A model generated the notes under the pieces. It worked only from the letters and a program-made list of their open reading frames with translations, ran no database searches and was not told the DNA's origin. Made by a program: the position numbers and the translations under genes. From Apostichopus japonicus (Eukaryota > Echinodermata > Holothuroidea > Aspidochirotida > Stichopodidae), in contig NC_092570.1 in NCBI RefSeq assembly GCF_037975245.1, positions 5,995,001 through 6,059,000 of the forward strand: a DNA stretch of 64,000 bases, written 5' to 3'. This document shows positions 59,701 to 62,815 of this stretch, piece after piece; the stretch's first letter is position 1; every line of letters begins with the position of its first letter.

Positions 59701-61799
59701 GAATGGGGGAAGGGGAAAGATAATAGGATAAAGAGGTCAATTATATGATCATTAGGTAATTTAAAATGATGGTTGTATAGATTAACTACATGATCATCAT
59801 GGTATCAAAGGGGAATATATAGCGGTGAGTCATATACGGATGGTGCTAATATCTGTACTAAACCATATAGCTTCTATTACAGGGAATCTGGGCAGGCCCC
59901 TGGACCCAGGGCCACCATGCGCAAAGCAAGAGTTAACAAAACAGACAGTCTCCTGATGGTCTCCGCTTTAAAAGTCACTGAGAACCCTCCTTTTACTAAA
60001 AGCTTTATTCACCACTGAAACTAAGGGTGTACATATTTATGGATCTTATATTTGGGGTAGGAGTGCACTGCCTTTGAAACCATTTTAGACTTTTGACATT
60101 CAAAAGAACTGAAACCTTTACAGCGTTTTAGAAGAGTTAAAAGCAGTCGCGTACTAAGCTTGGACAGAGGGGAAATCTGCCCGGCTACCAAAGTCAAAGT
60201 CATGAGTGGCAACTTTTCCGTGCCCTATATACTGCTGAAGAAAGAACTTGGGGAGTTCTTGTTTTAATTCCAATCTGTTCGTTCATAGATCATTGAAAAT
60301 GATTTCTGAAAGGGTTACATTTATATAGGAAAAATGGATTCAATAGTAAGTTGATCCCTGCCTCCCCCACCCACCCAGGCTTCCCCACCCACTCAGCCCC
60401 CCTCCCTAAAAAAAGAAGAAAAGATGGGGACAGGGCCACTCACTGAGGTAACAAAAATCCAAACATGTTCTGTAGCAGATTATGAAGAGACATTGAAAGT
60501 TCCCCAGCATCTTACTCCATAATGATCAAAATTGCACTATGTCACATAAATGAGAAACAAAATTCAACTTGAAGATTCTTTGAATGGACAAAATTCGATA
60601 CCATCATTTTCAATATGTCCTTTACTGTTATTCTGTGATACACATGGAAGTGTAATTTTTTGTGAATTTTCTCATGAAATTTTGATGATACAAGGCAAAA
60701 TATCTAGTATATGTGTGAATGGCTAACAATTGATTCTTATATTGACATTTTTTCCATCGAAACCCCTACTCTACTGAAATTCAAATCCGTTTGGTGTTCA
60801 CATGAACAATGCAAGTAAGGTCATGACCATCGATATTTACCTAGTGGCCGTGAAATACCCCAATCAAGAAATTCATGAGCCTAGTCTTTGATCTCCTTTA
60901 ATAATGCATGCTTTCATGATTTATTTTAAGCCGAAACGAGTCTACTTCCATGACAAAATTGTTTTACAGCAAAACACATATACAGTTAATATATATAAAT
61001 TTTTTGAAGTTGAAATTGCTGGTTATATTCTAACTCTAATACCAGTATCAAAGTTCAATATAGTTATAAGAACTGAATGGTTAATTTGGCATTACACTCA
61101 TGAAAACAAAAAAAGCCTACATACCCACTTGTTTTAACACATTCCTTGAAAAAATTCTAGCTTGCAGGTACATTGAGAGTAAAAGTACTGTAGTGTGGTA
61201 CTTCTTCAGCCAGTAGTGTATACCAAAAGCTACAATGACACGTACAGTACTGTAGGACTACTAAATAGTCCACTGAGGTTGGTCATGACATTTGCTTTCA
61301 TTGAAATATGAAGTAAGAATAACCTGTACAGGCCTGGCAGAAGATCATTAAAACTAATAAGAGTTCATCAGCTGGCAAATCAACAAAACAAAAACTGTAA
61401 AAGTGAGAGATATAAAGTGAGATAAAAAGTACTGTACCAAGTTACTGGTCACAATATTATTGTGGAGGTAAGTACAGTATGTGTGTTTTCCCTAACCACT
61501 GACCATACCATTTATTCACAATAGCCCTTCATCAAAATTAGTGTGTATTTAGAGTGTATTATGTTTTTTCCACACAAAAAGACACGATGAGAAAACATAC
61601 AGAATTTTTGGCACCATGCATATTCATGAAGATGATCACTCAGAAGATGGGAAAATAGGGTTCTATAGGTTGTAAATTGTGGGACCAGGCAGTGGTCCCA
61701 CAATTGCTATTGCTGTTCCACATTTCTAGATGTGTTTTCAGTCACTGGTTCCACAATTAATGTAAAGGTGAGTACACACACACACACACATACACACAC

Positions 61800-61831
<32 letters not shown>

Positions 61832-62815
61832 ATATAAATAAATATATATCAGACATCAAACTAAATAGCGTATGATGATGATATGTAAACTTAAAAGTGG
61901 AAACAGTGGCGTAGGAAGGTACTTTTGAGTGGGGGAGGGGGAGCTGAAGACCGATGGCCGGCCTGGGGGAGGGGTTTAAGGGGTCCTTTGGATTTTTTTT
62001 GCATTTCCGGGTGGCCTCAGATGCAATTTGGTGCAATATAGCACACTTCAACGCCCACTCCATTTTGTAAATAATTTTGCATTTTCACCTGGCCTTAGAT
62101 GCAATTTGGTGCTCCAAATGAGATTTTTTTTCTCATTTGGAAATGAAAAAGGGGTTTTCTGACTTGCGAAGCGGGGGGGGGGGGCGGAATGATACTTCCG
62201 CCCCCATATATTTCACCGGGGGGCTGGCGCCCTCATCCCCCGGTTCCTATGCCCTTGAGTGAAATTTTACATTAAAGCTAGCTACTATATTCAATGTTCC
62301 TTCCATAGTTGAGTGGAAAATGCTAACGTTGATGAAAAATTGATCCTTTTGTCTATGAAGCCACACGTATCAAGTAGTTTTTAGCCTTAGCATTTAATGG
62401 GCCGATAAAGAGAGCCTAATTCTTCCATGCAAGTAAATCCAGACTATGTGTATCCCTGGTATGAAAAGCTTGGTACTATCTACATTTTTACATTTTTCAC
62501 ATTAAAATGTAACATTTAACCAAAAATAGTATCCATTCAATATGGCTTCAGGAATGGTAAATTGTGCTATACAAACACGGACGGCATAAACTTGGGGTAC
62601 AGTACGGGTAAATTTAGGGTCAAAGGGTGTCAGCATCCTTTGTGGGGAAGGAGGGGGTGACTAATCTGCTCCTGTCTTACCATTACAGTTTCCACCAGTC
62701 CAGCCATCTTCACACCCAGCAGAGGAACATTTCCCCATTTTCCTGCCACATGATGCTTTTGCAGCACAGTGACAGGTCTGCTTGCAGTCAGCTCCAAAAG
62801 TTCCTTTTAGACATG
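5964..62815 (-). CDS. Gene model: giant secreted EGF-VWD/C8/TIL multidomain protein, 29 visible exons, both ends outside the window
   Basis: The 29 exons listed separately below join in consistent phase to about 1,838 codons. Order in the protein: laminin-type EGF (residues 1-45), three EGF modules (45-160), D1 (160-553), D2 (553-927), D3 (927-1324), D4 (1324-1731) and half of VWD of D5 (1731-1838), counted from the first visible exon. Each D assembly is VWD-a, VWD-b, linker, C8, TIL, TIL-E on six exons with identical phases. Such assemblies occur in VWF, gel-forming mucins, zonadhesin, FCGBP, SCO-spondin and echinoderm footprint adhesive proteins. These are extracellular proteins that fold with many disulphides and often polymerise. 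No signal peptide, stop codon or promoter is visible, so function and exact orthology are inferred only. Introns contain many repeats, some built from the gene's own splice borders. Confidence 0.9.
6488..6641 (-). CDS. Exon: TIL-E module between D4 and D5
   Basis: 154 nt, phase 0-1, acceptor ATCTCGCAG, donor [26 protein letters not shown] and [13 protein letters not shown]. The second Cys of the usual CYC pair is replaced (CYEQ). Joins D5 through a split Pro codon. Confidence 0.86.
7437..7651 (-). CDS. Exon: D4 TIL domain
   Basis: 215 nt, phase 1-0, acceptor TTTCGTAG, donor [47 protein letters not shown]: complete TIL spacing. Confidence 0.92.
8625..8912 (+). pseudogene. hAT transposase C-terminal dimerisation domain remnant
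   Basis: The 95-codon reading frame carries [20 protein letters not shown] then [20 protein letters not shown], the hallmark of the hAT C-terminal dimerisation region (as in ZMYM-like domesticated proteins). The upstream transposase, with its BED finger and catalytic part, is absent. A (C)n(CA)n tract is at 8388. The copy is in an intron of the VWD gene in the opposite orientation. Confidence 0.85.
8913..10075 (+). mobile_element. Probable 3' part of the same hAT element, ending next to the C8 exon donor
   Basis: The stretch 9970-10035 (GTGCCATCTCCAGCGATCTG, then TTGAAATCTGAAATTTTCT) is clearly similar to the right end of the hAT-like element at 26286-26350. The element terminus appears to be near GGTGGCGC..CTTAGCTAG at about 10050-10078. 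The left boundary of the element is not recognised. The terminal inverted repeat is degraded, so the end is approximate. Confidence 0.5.
10087..10308 (-). CDS. Exon: D4 C8 domain
   Basis: 222 nt, phases 1-1, acceptor TTTCCCCAG, donor [52 protein letters not shown], with an extension (EAQFDSG) of about 13 codons beyond the other C8 exons. The end of a hAT relic seems to lie only about 10-15 bp inside the following intron. Confidence 0.9.
10309..11218. other. Intron, nothing recognised
   Basis: AT-rich sequence between the D4 C8 exon and the 62-bp array; no further exon or transposon protein seen. Confidence 0.5.
11219..12470. repeat. 62-63 bp tandem repeat with a 189-bp higher-order unit
   Basis: About 20 units around GATAACATGTCTTGC, ATCCATGATCATG and AAATGTGGTAGTTAGTG. 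From about 11590 to 12145 the monomers form a three-monomer higher-order repeat of 189 bp (starts near 11590, 11779, 11968), much more alike between than within units. It lies in the intron on the donor side of the D4 linker exon. Confidence 0.9.
12514..12658 (-). CDS. Exon: D4 VWD-end/C8-start linker
   Basis: 145 nt, phase 0-1, acceptor TGCGATACAG, donor [21 protein letters not shown] ends [15 protein letters not shown] and [11 protein letters not shown] follow. It lies between the VWD-b donor array and the 62-bp array at 11219-12470. Confidence 0.9.
12972..14006 (-). repeat. Tandem array of D4 VWD-b exon ends plus splice donor (~85 bp, about 12 copies)
   Basis: Starting at the donor of exon 14007-14162, the last ~60 exonic bases (encoding [19 protein letters not shown]) and ~25 intronic bases beginning GTAAGTATTATATG recur about 12 times. 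Copy positions by the shared CAGACTG core: near 13008, 13086, 13170, 13253, 13341, 13430, 13520, 13608, 13699, 13785, 13868, 13953. Most copies keep the coding sense and a GTAAG-type donor. Translated copies vary ([34 protein letters not shown]). The first junction shifts frame and meets a TGA. Confidence 0.9.
14007..14162 (-). CDS. Exon: D4 VWD second half (VWD-b)
   Basis: 156 nt, 52 codons, phases 0-0, acceptor GTCTTTAG, donor [17 protein letters not shown], then [11 protein letters not shown] with a CGMC vicinal pair, and DELTLPNGQ before the donor. The final ~60 nt plus the donor are the seed of an array of about 12 degenerate copies at 12972-14006. This donor is the only one whose frame is continuous with a complete VWD exon. 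Confidence 0.9.
14487..14815 (-). CDS. Exon: D4 VWD first half (VWD-a)
   Basis: 329 nt, phase 1-0, acceptor TACGTAG, donor [22 protein letters not shown] begins VWD. The usual G-x-C-x-Y strand reads [10 protein letters not shown], so the conserved Cys is Ser here. [13 protein letters not shown] and [12 protein letters not shown] follow. The missing Cys should leave its partner in VWD unpaired. Confidence 0.9.
15085..15506 (-). repeat. Tandem array on the donor side of the D3-D4 TIL-E exon (~72 bp, about 6 copies)
   Basis: Units carry CACCTGCATTTAACC, CTACACC(T/C)ACC and ATGTACCATC(C/T)TTCACCA cores and end at the true donor of exon 15507-15681. The unit's distal part resembles the last ~35 exonic bases (CTCTTTCACAAG), which suggests the exon border seeded the array. 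On the minus strand most copies contain a GGTRGGT or GTAGGT donor-like string. Confidence 0.75.
15507..15681 (-). CDS. Exon: TIL-E module between D3 and D4
   Basis: 175 nt, phase 0-1, acceptor TGTTTACAG, donor [25 protein letters not shown], then [14 protein letters not shown]. It is bracketed by two tandem arrays: acceptor-like units at 15682-15880 and donor-side units at 15085-15506 (see those entries). Confidence 0.9.
15682..15880 (-). repeat. Tandem array of acceptor-like units upstream of the D3-D4 TIL-E exon (~33 bp, 6 copies)
   Basis: Six head-to-tail units of 32-34 bp begin exactly at the splice acceptor. On the plus strand each starts C(T/C)GTAAA and continues ..CAGAACCAAA. On the minus strand each ends in a pyrimidine-containing GGTTCTGTTTACAG or close variant, so the 3' splice site has been multiplied. 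Only the innermost one abuts the open exon. Confidence 0.85.
16328..16527 (-). CDS. Exon: D3 TIL domain
   Basis: 200 nt, phase 1-0, acceptor TTGTTCCAG, donor [49 protein letters not shown]: a full ten-cysteine TIL. A ~145-bp tandem repeat (16685-17150) lies in the intron just upstream. Confidence 0.92.
16685..17150. repeat. ~145-bp tandem repeat, about 3.5 copies
   Basis: GGGTGATCCTC recurs near 16690, 16838, 16979 and 17128, each followed by an ATGAGTA(A)GTTAATAG block and a RTTAAACACTA block. Intronic, between the D3 C8 and TIL exons. Confidence 0.8.
17831..18013 (-). CDS. Exon: D3 C8 domain
   Basis: 183 nt, phases 1-1, acceptor AATGGGCAG, donor [31 protein letters not shown] and [12 protein letters not shown] match the C8 consensus; ends TEC. 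Confidence 0.92.
18228..18372 (-). CDS. Exon: D3 VWD-end/C8-start linker
   Basis: 145 nt, phase 0-1, acceptor TTTTTAACAAG, donor [21 protein letters not shown] ends VWD; an acidic stretch ([16 protein letters not shown]) follows, then [11 protein letters not shown]. Confidence 0.9.
18373..22262. other. First part of the 9.4-kb intron, no recognised gene
   Basis: The intron between D3 VWD-b and its linker. Open frames of 60-100 codons on the plus strand (for example around 19092, 20341 and 21277) show no domain I recognise and are broken by stops. It may contain old transposon DNA. A G run is at about 21502. Confidence 0.4.
22263..22552. mobile_element. MITE-like element with CAGGGA..GTGCTC terminal inverted repeats
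   Basis: It begins CAGGGATGTGCTCAC and ends GAGCACTTCCCTG, whose reverse complement is CAGGGAAGTGCTC. Length 290 bp. Internal GC-rich hairpins (GGGCGGCTGCGCCC) and a G run. hAT-type ends are likely. The 8-bp target duplication is not clean, so the class is tentative. Confidence 0.55.
22797..24110 (+). pseudogene. LINE reverse transcriptase (CR1/L2/Rex-like), 5'-truncated with an in-frame stop
   Basis: One continuous frame apart from a TGA at about 23453. Motifs in order: [74 protein letters not shown] and FADDTALV (the catalytic YADD box as FADD), then [17 protein letters not shown] and [18 protein letters not shown]. The endonuclease half is missing (5' truncation). The stop lies just after FADD, so the protein would be non-functional. 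Confidence 0.92.
24111..24355 (+). mobile_element. LINE 3' untranslated region and tail
   Basis: It ends with GATGCAATAAAGAGAATCTG followed by ATGAATCTGAATT, a short tandem TGAATCTGAA-type 3' tail typical of CR1/L2-group LINEs in place of poly(A). Confidence 0.65.
24415..26417. mobile_element. hAT-like DNA transposon, about 2.0 kb, non-autonomous
   Basis: Terminal inverted repeats CAGTGGCGTAGCTAC (left) and CTAGCTACGCCACTG (right), followed inward by G and C runs. It is flanked by an 8-bp target duplication with one mismatch: TTCATGAT (24407-24414) and CTCATGAT (26418-26425). No transposase frame was recognised inside. It inserted about 60 bp past the LINE tail. Internal features include clustered ACTCC/GGAGT palindromes at 25690-25880. 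Confidence 0.8.
25690..25880. repeat. Cluster of GAGTGA/ACTCC hairpin-forming repeats inside the hAT-like element
   Basis: Repeated GGAGTGATCACTGAG, ACTCCATTGGAGT, ACTCCTAATAGAGTT, ACTCCAATAGAGTT and GAGTGATCACTCC. AGTGATCACT is a perfect 10-bp palindrome and occurs near both ends of the cluster. Confidence 0.75.
26426..27804. other. Rest of the 9.4-kb intron, repeat-like fragments only
   Basis: Contains T runs, an ACCCGCA-repeating piece at 26960-27040 that looks like a degenerate interspersed repeat, and a G run at 27661. No exon seen. Confidence 0.4.
27805..27963 (-). CDS. Exon: D3 VWD second half (VWD-b)
   Basis: 159 nt, 53 codons, phases 0-0, acceptor TTAATAG, donor GTAAGT. Contains [12 protein letters not shown], then [24 protein letters not shown] is present but the preceding Cys is Arg, so there is no CGLC pair. 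The next exon is 9.4 kb away because this intron holds a LINE, a hAT-like element and a MITE. Confidence 0.92.
28687..29015 (-). CDS. Exon: D3 VWD first half (VWD-a)
   Basis: 329 nt, phase 1-0, acceptor TAAATCTAG, donor [22 protein letters not shown] with the classical GDPHY-x-TFDG start, then [11 protein letters not shown] and [12 protein letters not shown]. This is the most canonical VWD of the five. Confidence 0.94.
29672..29831 (-). CDS. Exon: TIL-E module between D2 and D3
   Basis: 160 nt, phase 0-1, acceptor TTTTTAAG, donor [24 protein letters not shown] then [14 protein letters not shown]. It lacks the CYC pair seen in the D1-D2 and D3-D4 modules (RGCQ instead). Joins D3 VWD through a split Ala codon. 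Confidence 0.86.
29832..30979. other. Intron with a probable interspersed repeat
   Basis: 30540-30830 is rich in TGACCT and AGGTC motifs (TTGACCTATATTGACCTCC, ATGACCTTGACCTCC, AATTTGAGGTCC), suggesting a dispersed repeat. Around 30130-30180 a string GCAAAATATCGTGCTAGCC resembles GAATATCGTGCCAGGATC at 35960, so both may be fragments of one element. No exon recognised. Confidence 0.4.
30980..31134 (-). CDS. Exon: D2 TIL domain (short)
   Basis: 155 nt, phase 1-0, acceptor GTTTCCCAG, donor [20 protein letters not shown] and [15 protein letters not shown]. It is 15 codons shorter than the TIL exons of D1 and D3 and spaces its cysteines differently, so this TIL is atypical; splice borders and phase are nevertheless regular. 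Confidence 0.82.
31947..32132 (-). CDS. Exon: D2 C8 domain
   Basis: 186 nt, phases 1-1, acceptor TGTTAAAG, donor [26 protein letters not shown] and [18 protein letters not shown] match the C8 pattern; ends RPECQP. The array of linker-exon ends lies directly upstream. Confidence 0.9.
32180..32521 (-). repeat. Tandem array of D2 linker exon ends plus splice donor (~43 bp, about 8 copies)
   Basis: The GATCAATGATAGC core (complement of the exon text encoding AIIDP) followed by a CTTCTACTCACCT-like donor side recurs near 32189, 32231, 32275, 32324, 32367, 32410, 32486, with the functional copy at 32528. Several copies keep a GTGAGTAG-type donor on the minus strand. Confidence 0.85.
32522..32660 (-). 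CDS. Exon: D2 VWD-end/C8-start linker
   Basis: 139 nt, phase 0-1, acceptor AAATAG, donor [21 protein letters not shown] closes VWD, then [11 protein letters not shown] begins C8. The last ~25 nt of this exon with its donor are the seed of the tandem array at 32180-32521. Confidence 0.88.
33630..33788 (-). CDS. Exon: D2 VWD second half (VWD-b)
   Basis: 159 nt, 53 codons, phases 0-0, acceptor TTTCTCTACAG, donor GTGAGT. Has [11 protein letters not shown] and [11 protein letters not shown]. This is a full CGLC vicinal cysteine motif, the type that in VWF D1/D2 is linked to disulphide exchange during multimer formation. It ends SSEGEL at the donor. Confidence 0.9.
34516..34838 (-). CDS. Exon: D2 VWD first half (VWD-a)
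   Basis: 323 nt, phase 1-0, acceptor CTATTCAG, donor [22 protein letters not shown] followed by [14 protein letters not shown], and [10 protein letters not shown] further on, as in VWD domains. All conserved cysteines of this half are present. Confidence 0.92.
35559..35736 (-). CDS. Exon: TIL-E module between D1 and D2
   Basis: 178 nt, phase 0-1, acceptor CTCTTCTAG, donor GTAATA. Cysteine-rich E/VWC-like module: [18 protein letters not shown], later [19 protein letters not shown]. It joins the D2 VWD through a split Asp codon. Confidence 0.86.
37364..37563 (-). CDS. Exon: D1 TIL domain
   Basis: 200 nt, phase 1-0, acceptor TTTGTGCAG, donor GTGAGT. Trypsin-inhibitor-like cysteine-rich domain: [25 protein letters not shown], then [19 protein letters not shown] domains follow C8 in VWF-type assemblies and are thought to be structural, not inhibitory, in these proteins. 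Confidence 0.9.
37777..39629 (+). mobile_element. TTAA-flanked DNA transposon (Kolobok-like) with a decayed THAP domain
   Basis: The left end AGACCAACTATGGAG and right end CTCCATAGTTGGTCT are perfect 15-bp inverted repeats, flanked by TTAA on both sides (37773-37776 and 39630-39633). Inside at 38084-38330 a THAP zinc-finger start is readable: [20 protein letters not shown], then in another frame [24 protein letters not shown] domains plus TTAA target sites fit the Kolobok superfamily. A frameshift and stops, and no recognisable catalytic core, make it inactive. It lies in the intron between D1 C8 and TIL. Confidence 0.78.
39873..40055 (-). CDS. Exon: D1 C8 domain
   Basis: 183 nt, phases 1-1, acceptor ATCAAAAG, donor GTAAGT. 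C8 signature with PFAACSSE at the start, [11 protein letters not shown] in the middle and VPDC at the end; the remaining C8 cysteines come from the linker exon. The Kolobok-like transposon 37777-39629 sits in the following intron. Confidence 0.88.
40938..41082 (-). CDS. Exon: D1 VWD-end/C8-start linker
   Basis: 145 nt, phase 0-1, acceptor CTCCTACAG, donor GTAATA. In the other assemblies this exon carries the FGNSW strand that ends VWD. Here that motif is absent and replaced by a cysteine-rich stretch ([13 protein letters not shown], later [11 protein letters not shown]). Size and phases match the equivalent exons of D3 and D4 exactly, so its position in the cassette is secure although the sequence has diverged. 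Confidence 0.8.
41715..41808 (-). repeat. tRNA-derived SINE head
   Basis: On the minus strand TTGGCTCAGTGGTTAACGCC (A-box-like) is followed about 30 bp later by GTCCTGAGTTCGAGTGACTC (B-box-like). The spacing is that of a tRNA-derived SINE promoter. No intact tRNA cloverleaf. Confidence 0.5.
41868..42008 (-). CDS. Exon: D1 VWD second half (VWD-b)
   Basis: 141 nt, 47 codons, phases 0-0, acceptor TTCTCCTAG, donor GTAAGT. Contains FGLMVNF and [10 protein letters not shown], the GLCGN hallmark of VWD domains. It lacks the cysteine before GLC that makes the vicinal CGLC motif of VWF D1/D2. It is six codons shorter than the D2/D3 equivalents and does not carry the usual LPSG-like end. Confidence 0.88.
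42999..43330 (-). CDS. Exon: D1 VWD first half (VWD-a)
   Basis: 332 nt, phase 1 in, phase 0 out, acceptor ATGTACAG, donor GTAAGT. Start of a von Willebrand type D domain: [16 protein letters not shown], then [10 protein letters not shown], the strand with the conserved G-x-C-x-Y. The usual DPH is EPH here. The 5' part of this exon and its upstream intron have been tandemly duplicated at 43973-44670. Confidence 0.9.
43162..44680. repeat. Tandem segmental duplication cutting through the D1 VWD-a exon
   Basis: Unit 1 runs from about 43162 to 43972 and unit 2 from about 43973 to 44666. They share the exon start, the AG-rich intron piece, the GGAAGTCAGACAATGG block and the AATTTCCCACAC block. The text TCCTTG with its preceding CAATT..CCTA flank recurs at 43162 (exon side), 43973 and 44667, which marks the junctions. 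The period is about 811 and then 694 bp. Confidence 0.75.
43973..44141 (-). pseudogene. Duplicated, truncated copy of the D1 VWD-a exon
   Basis: Copy of the first ~169 nt of exon 42999-43330, including the acceptor (ATTTACAG) and upstream intron. It reads [19 protein letters not shown] and later IGRYHKE, then diverges into unrelated sequence with an early stop and no good donor. Several substitutions separate it from the parent (QCNLR versus QCILW). If its acceptor were used, splicing would give a truncated protein. It is most simply a dead exon. Confidence 0.8.
44860..45300. repeat. Degenerate ~100-bp repeats around ACCAATTTCAA
   Basis: CACCAATTTAAATAGATTTC, CACCAATTTCAATAGATTTC, CACCAATTTCAACAG and AACCAATTTCAATGG recur with GTTGAACTT and TTCAGACTT blocks. 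Low copy and diverged. Confidence 0.55.
45310..45935. repeat. ~24-bp minisatellite GGTAGAGGTGTAATGTTGTGG, about 25 copies
   Basis: Head-to-tail units GTAGAGGTGTAATGTTGTGG with CTTG or TCTTG spacers. The same unit occurs as short patches at 43795-43875 and 44545-44580 inside the duplicated segment, so the array and the duplication share history. Confidence 0.92.
46790..47040. repeat. ~77-bp tandem repeat, 3 copies
   Basis: CCCAACTTATTT, TCTAAACAGCTGGT and GGTTAGTAA(G/A)AAAATG recur with high identity near 46822, 46900 and 46982. Confidence 0.88.
47223..47330 (+). repeat. tRNA-like SINE remnant
   Basis: GTGCTCAAGTGGTAAGG (A-box-like) and AAGGTTCGGGCCCAGATTC (B-box-like) about 30 bp apart. It is followed by (TA)n at 47370. 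No cloverleaf attempt closes, so it is not called a tRNA gene. Confidence 0.45.
47370..47560. repeat. (TA)n microsatellite with TATAAATATG interruptions
   Basis: Long TA dinucleotide tract, then CATA-rich repeats to about 47620. The open frames across it are artefacts. Confidence 0.97.
47700..47816 (-). CDS. Exon: EGF-like module 3
   Basis: 117 nt, phases 1-1, acceptor TTTCATTGCAG, donor GTGGGT. Cysteine pattern [13 protein letters not shown] then [14 protein letters not shown]. It splices straight into the first VWD exon (split Ala codon), so D1 is preceded by EGF modules and not by a TIL-E module as in D2-D5. A (TA)n tract and a tRNA-like SINE piece lie just downstream in the intron. Confidence 0.88.
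48308..48418 (-). CDS. Exon: EGF-like module 2
   Basis: 111 nt, phases 1-1, acceptor TTTGTTTCAG, donor GTAAGT. Six cysteines: [13 protein letters not shown] followed by [14 protein letters not shown]. It lacks the D-x-N/D-E start of calcium-binding EGF modules, so calcium binding is doubtful. It joins the next exon through a Glu codon. Confidence 0.88.
48903..49019 (-). CDS. Exon: EGF-like module 1
   Basis: 117 nt, phases 1-1, acceptor TTTCTAG, donor GTCAGT. Six cysteines in EGF order: [12 protein letters not shown], then [14 protein letters not shown]. The exon is a typical phase 1-1 shuffling EGF unit. It is preceded by a 13.7 kb repeat-filled intron and followed by two more EGF exons within 1.3 kb. 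Confidence 0.85.
49197..49575. repeat. 54-bp minisatellite with GTGGGACCA units
   Basis: Three near-identical 54-bp units (TTGTGGGACCAGACCAAATT followed by GTGGGACCAAAAAAACACAC) with degenerate flanking copies. The same GTGGGACCA word is also in each unit of the 231-bp satellite at 50.2-54.9 kb and, inverted, near 61676-61700. Confidence 0.92.
50375..50560. repeat. (TA)n tract and tRNA-like fragments in opposite orientations
   Basis: After the TA tract, GGCCCGGGTTCGAATCCCGG is a tRNA T-arm/B-box string on the plus strand. About 70 bp further, the complement of TGGCCTAGTTGGTTAGGG is an A-box string on the minus strand. The two halves do not form one tRNA. Confidence 0.6.
53172..53560 (-). mobile_element. 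tRNA-derived SINE, copy 1
   Basis: On the minus strand it begins with a tRNA-like head (TTGTGGTCAAGTGGGCAGTG, and B box CAGGTTCGAGCCC). A body with TGTGTCCTTGGGCAAGGCGC follows, a block resembling conserved central sequence of several metazoan SINEs. It ends in an AAAATTAAAATTAAAAAC tail. Length about 385 bp. It sits inside a 231-bp satellite unit. Confidence 0.8.
53194..54553. repeat. 688-bp direct tandem duplication (satellite unit plus SINE)
   Basis: The GGTTTACAGACTTGTTC text occurs at 53194 and 53882 and the copies stay nearly identical to about 54553. The high identity suggests a recent unequal exchange. Confidence 0.9.
53862..54249 (-). mobile_element. tRNA-derived SINE, copy 2 (product of tandem duplication)
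   Basis: Almost identical to copy 1 with only scattered differences (for example AAAACAGGCGC versus AAAACGGGCGC, and C-run length). It was copied together with its flanking satellite, not by a new insertion. Confidence 0.82.
54881..56454. other. Intron, nothing recognised
   Basis: AT-rich sequence with short CAGTA-like words and a C run at 55180. No exon with coding signs and no transposon protein. Confidence 0.45.
56455..56990. repeat. Inverted pair of palindromic minisatellite arrays (GGTCCGCGAGACC units)
   Basis: The left array 56455-56705 has about 13 GGTC(C)(G/A)CGAGAC(C) units with GAA-rich spacers. The right array 56865-56990 carries about six units in inverted form (CTTCGGTCTCGCGGACC). 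Each unit is itself an imperfect palindrome (GGTC..GACC), and the two arrays face each other around a ~160-bp spacer, so long hairpin structures are possible. The single open frame across the right array (minus, 56727-57008) is repetitive and not considered a gene. Confidence 0.9.
57010..58100. other. Intron, nothing recognised
   Basis: Short TA tract near 57160 and a (C)n(CA)n tract at 57402. No coding signs. Confidence 0.4.
58115..59395. repeat. Dispersed TCACGCTGTAACG motif cluster and a 73-bp tandem duplication
   Basis: GTCACGCTGTAACG or near variants occur near 58305 (inverted), 58728, 58990, 59004, 59193 and 59378. A 73-bp block beginning CTACTGTAAGTACCTTC is directly duplicated at 58840 and 58912. 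Confidence 0.75.
59396..61430. other. Intron, nothing firmly recognised
   Basis: Contains purine-rich low-complexity sequence at 59620-59740 and C-rich tracts at 60355-60420. No exon or element boundary identified. Confidence 0.4.
61904..62257. mobile_element. MITE-like element, CAGTGGCGTAGGAAG ends
   Basis: The left end CAGTGGCGTAGGAAG and right end GTTCCTATGCCCTTG form an imperfect inverted repeat. Flanks AGTGGAAA and AGTGAAAT may be a decayed 8-bp target duplication, which would fit the hAT class. Interior is G/C-run rich. Length 354 bp. Confidence 0.6.
62681..62815 (-). CDS. Exon: laminin/MEGF-type EGF module
   Basis: 135 nt, phase 1 in and phase 1 out, acceptor TTATTCAG and donor GTAAGA. 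It encodes an eight-cysteine module beginning [10 protein letters not shown] and closing [11 protein letters not shown], which is the spacing of laminin-type/MEGF EGF repeats found in scavenger-type receptors and matrix proteins. It is the first visible coding exon of the minus-strand gene. It joins the next EGF exon, 13.7 kb downstream, through a shared Glu codon. Other exons presumably lie beyond the window, because nothing here looks like a signal peptide. Confidence 0.8.
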
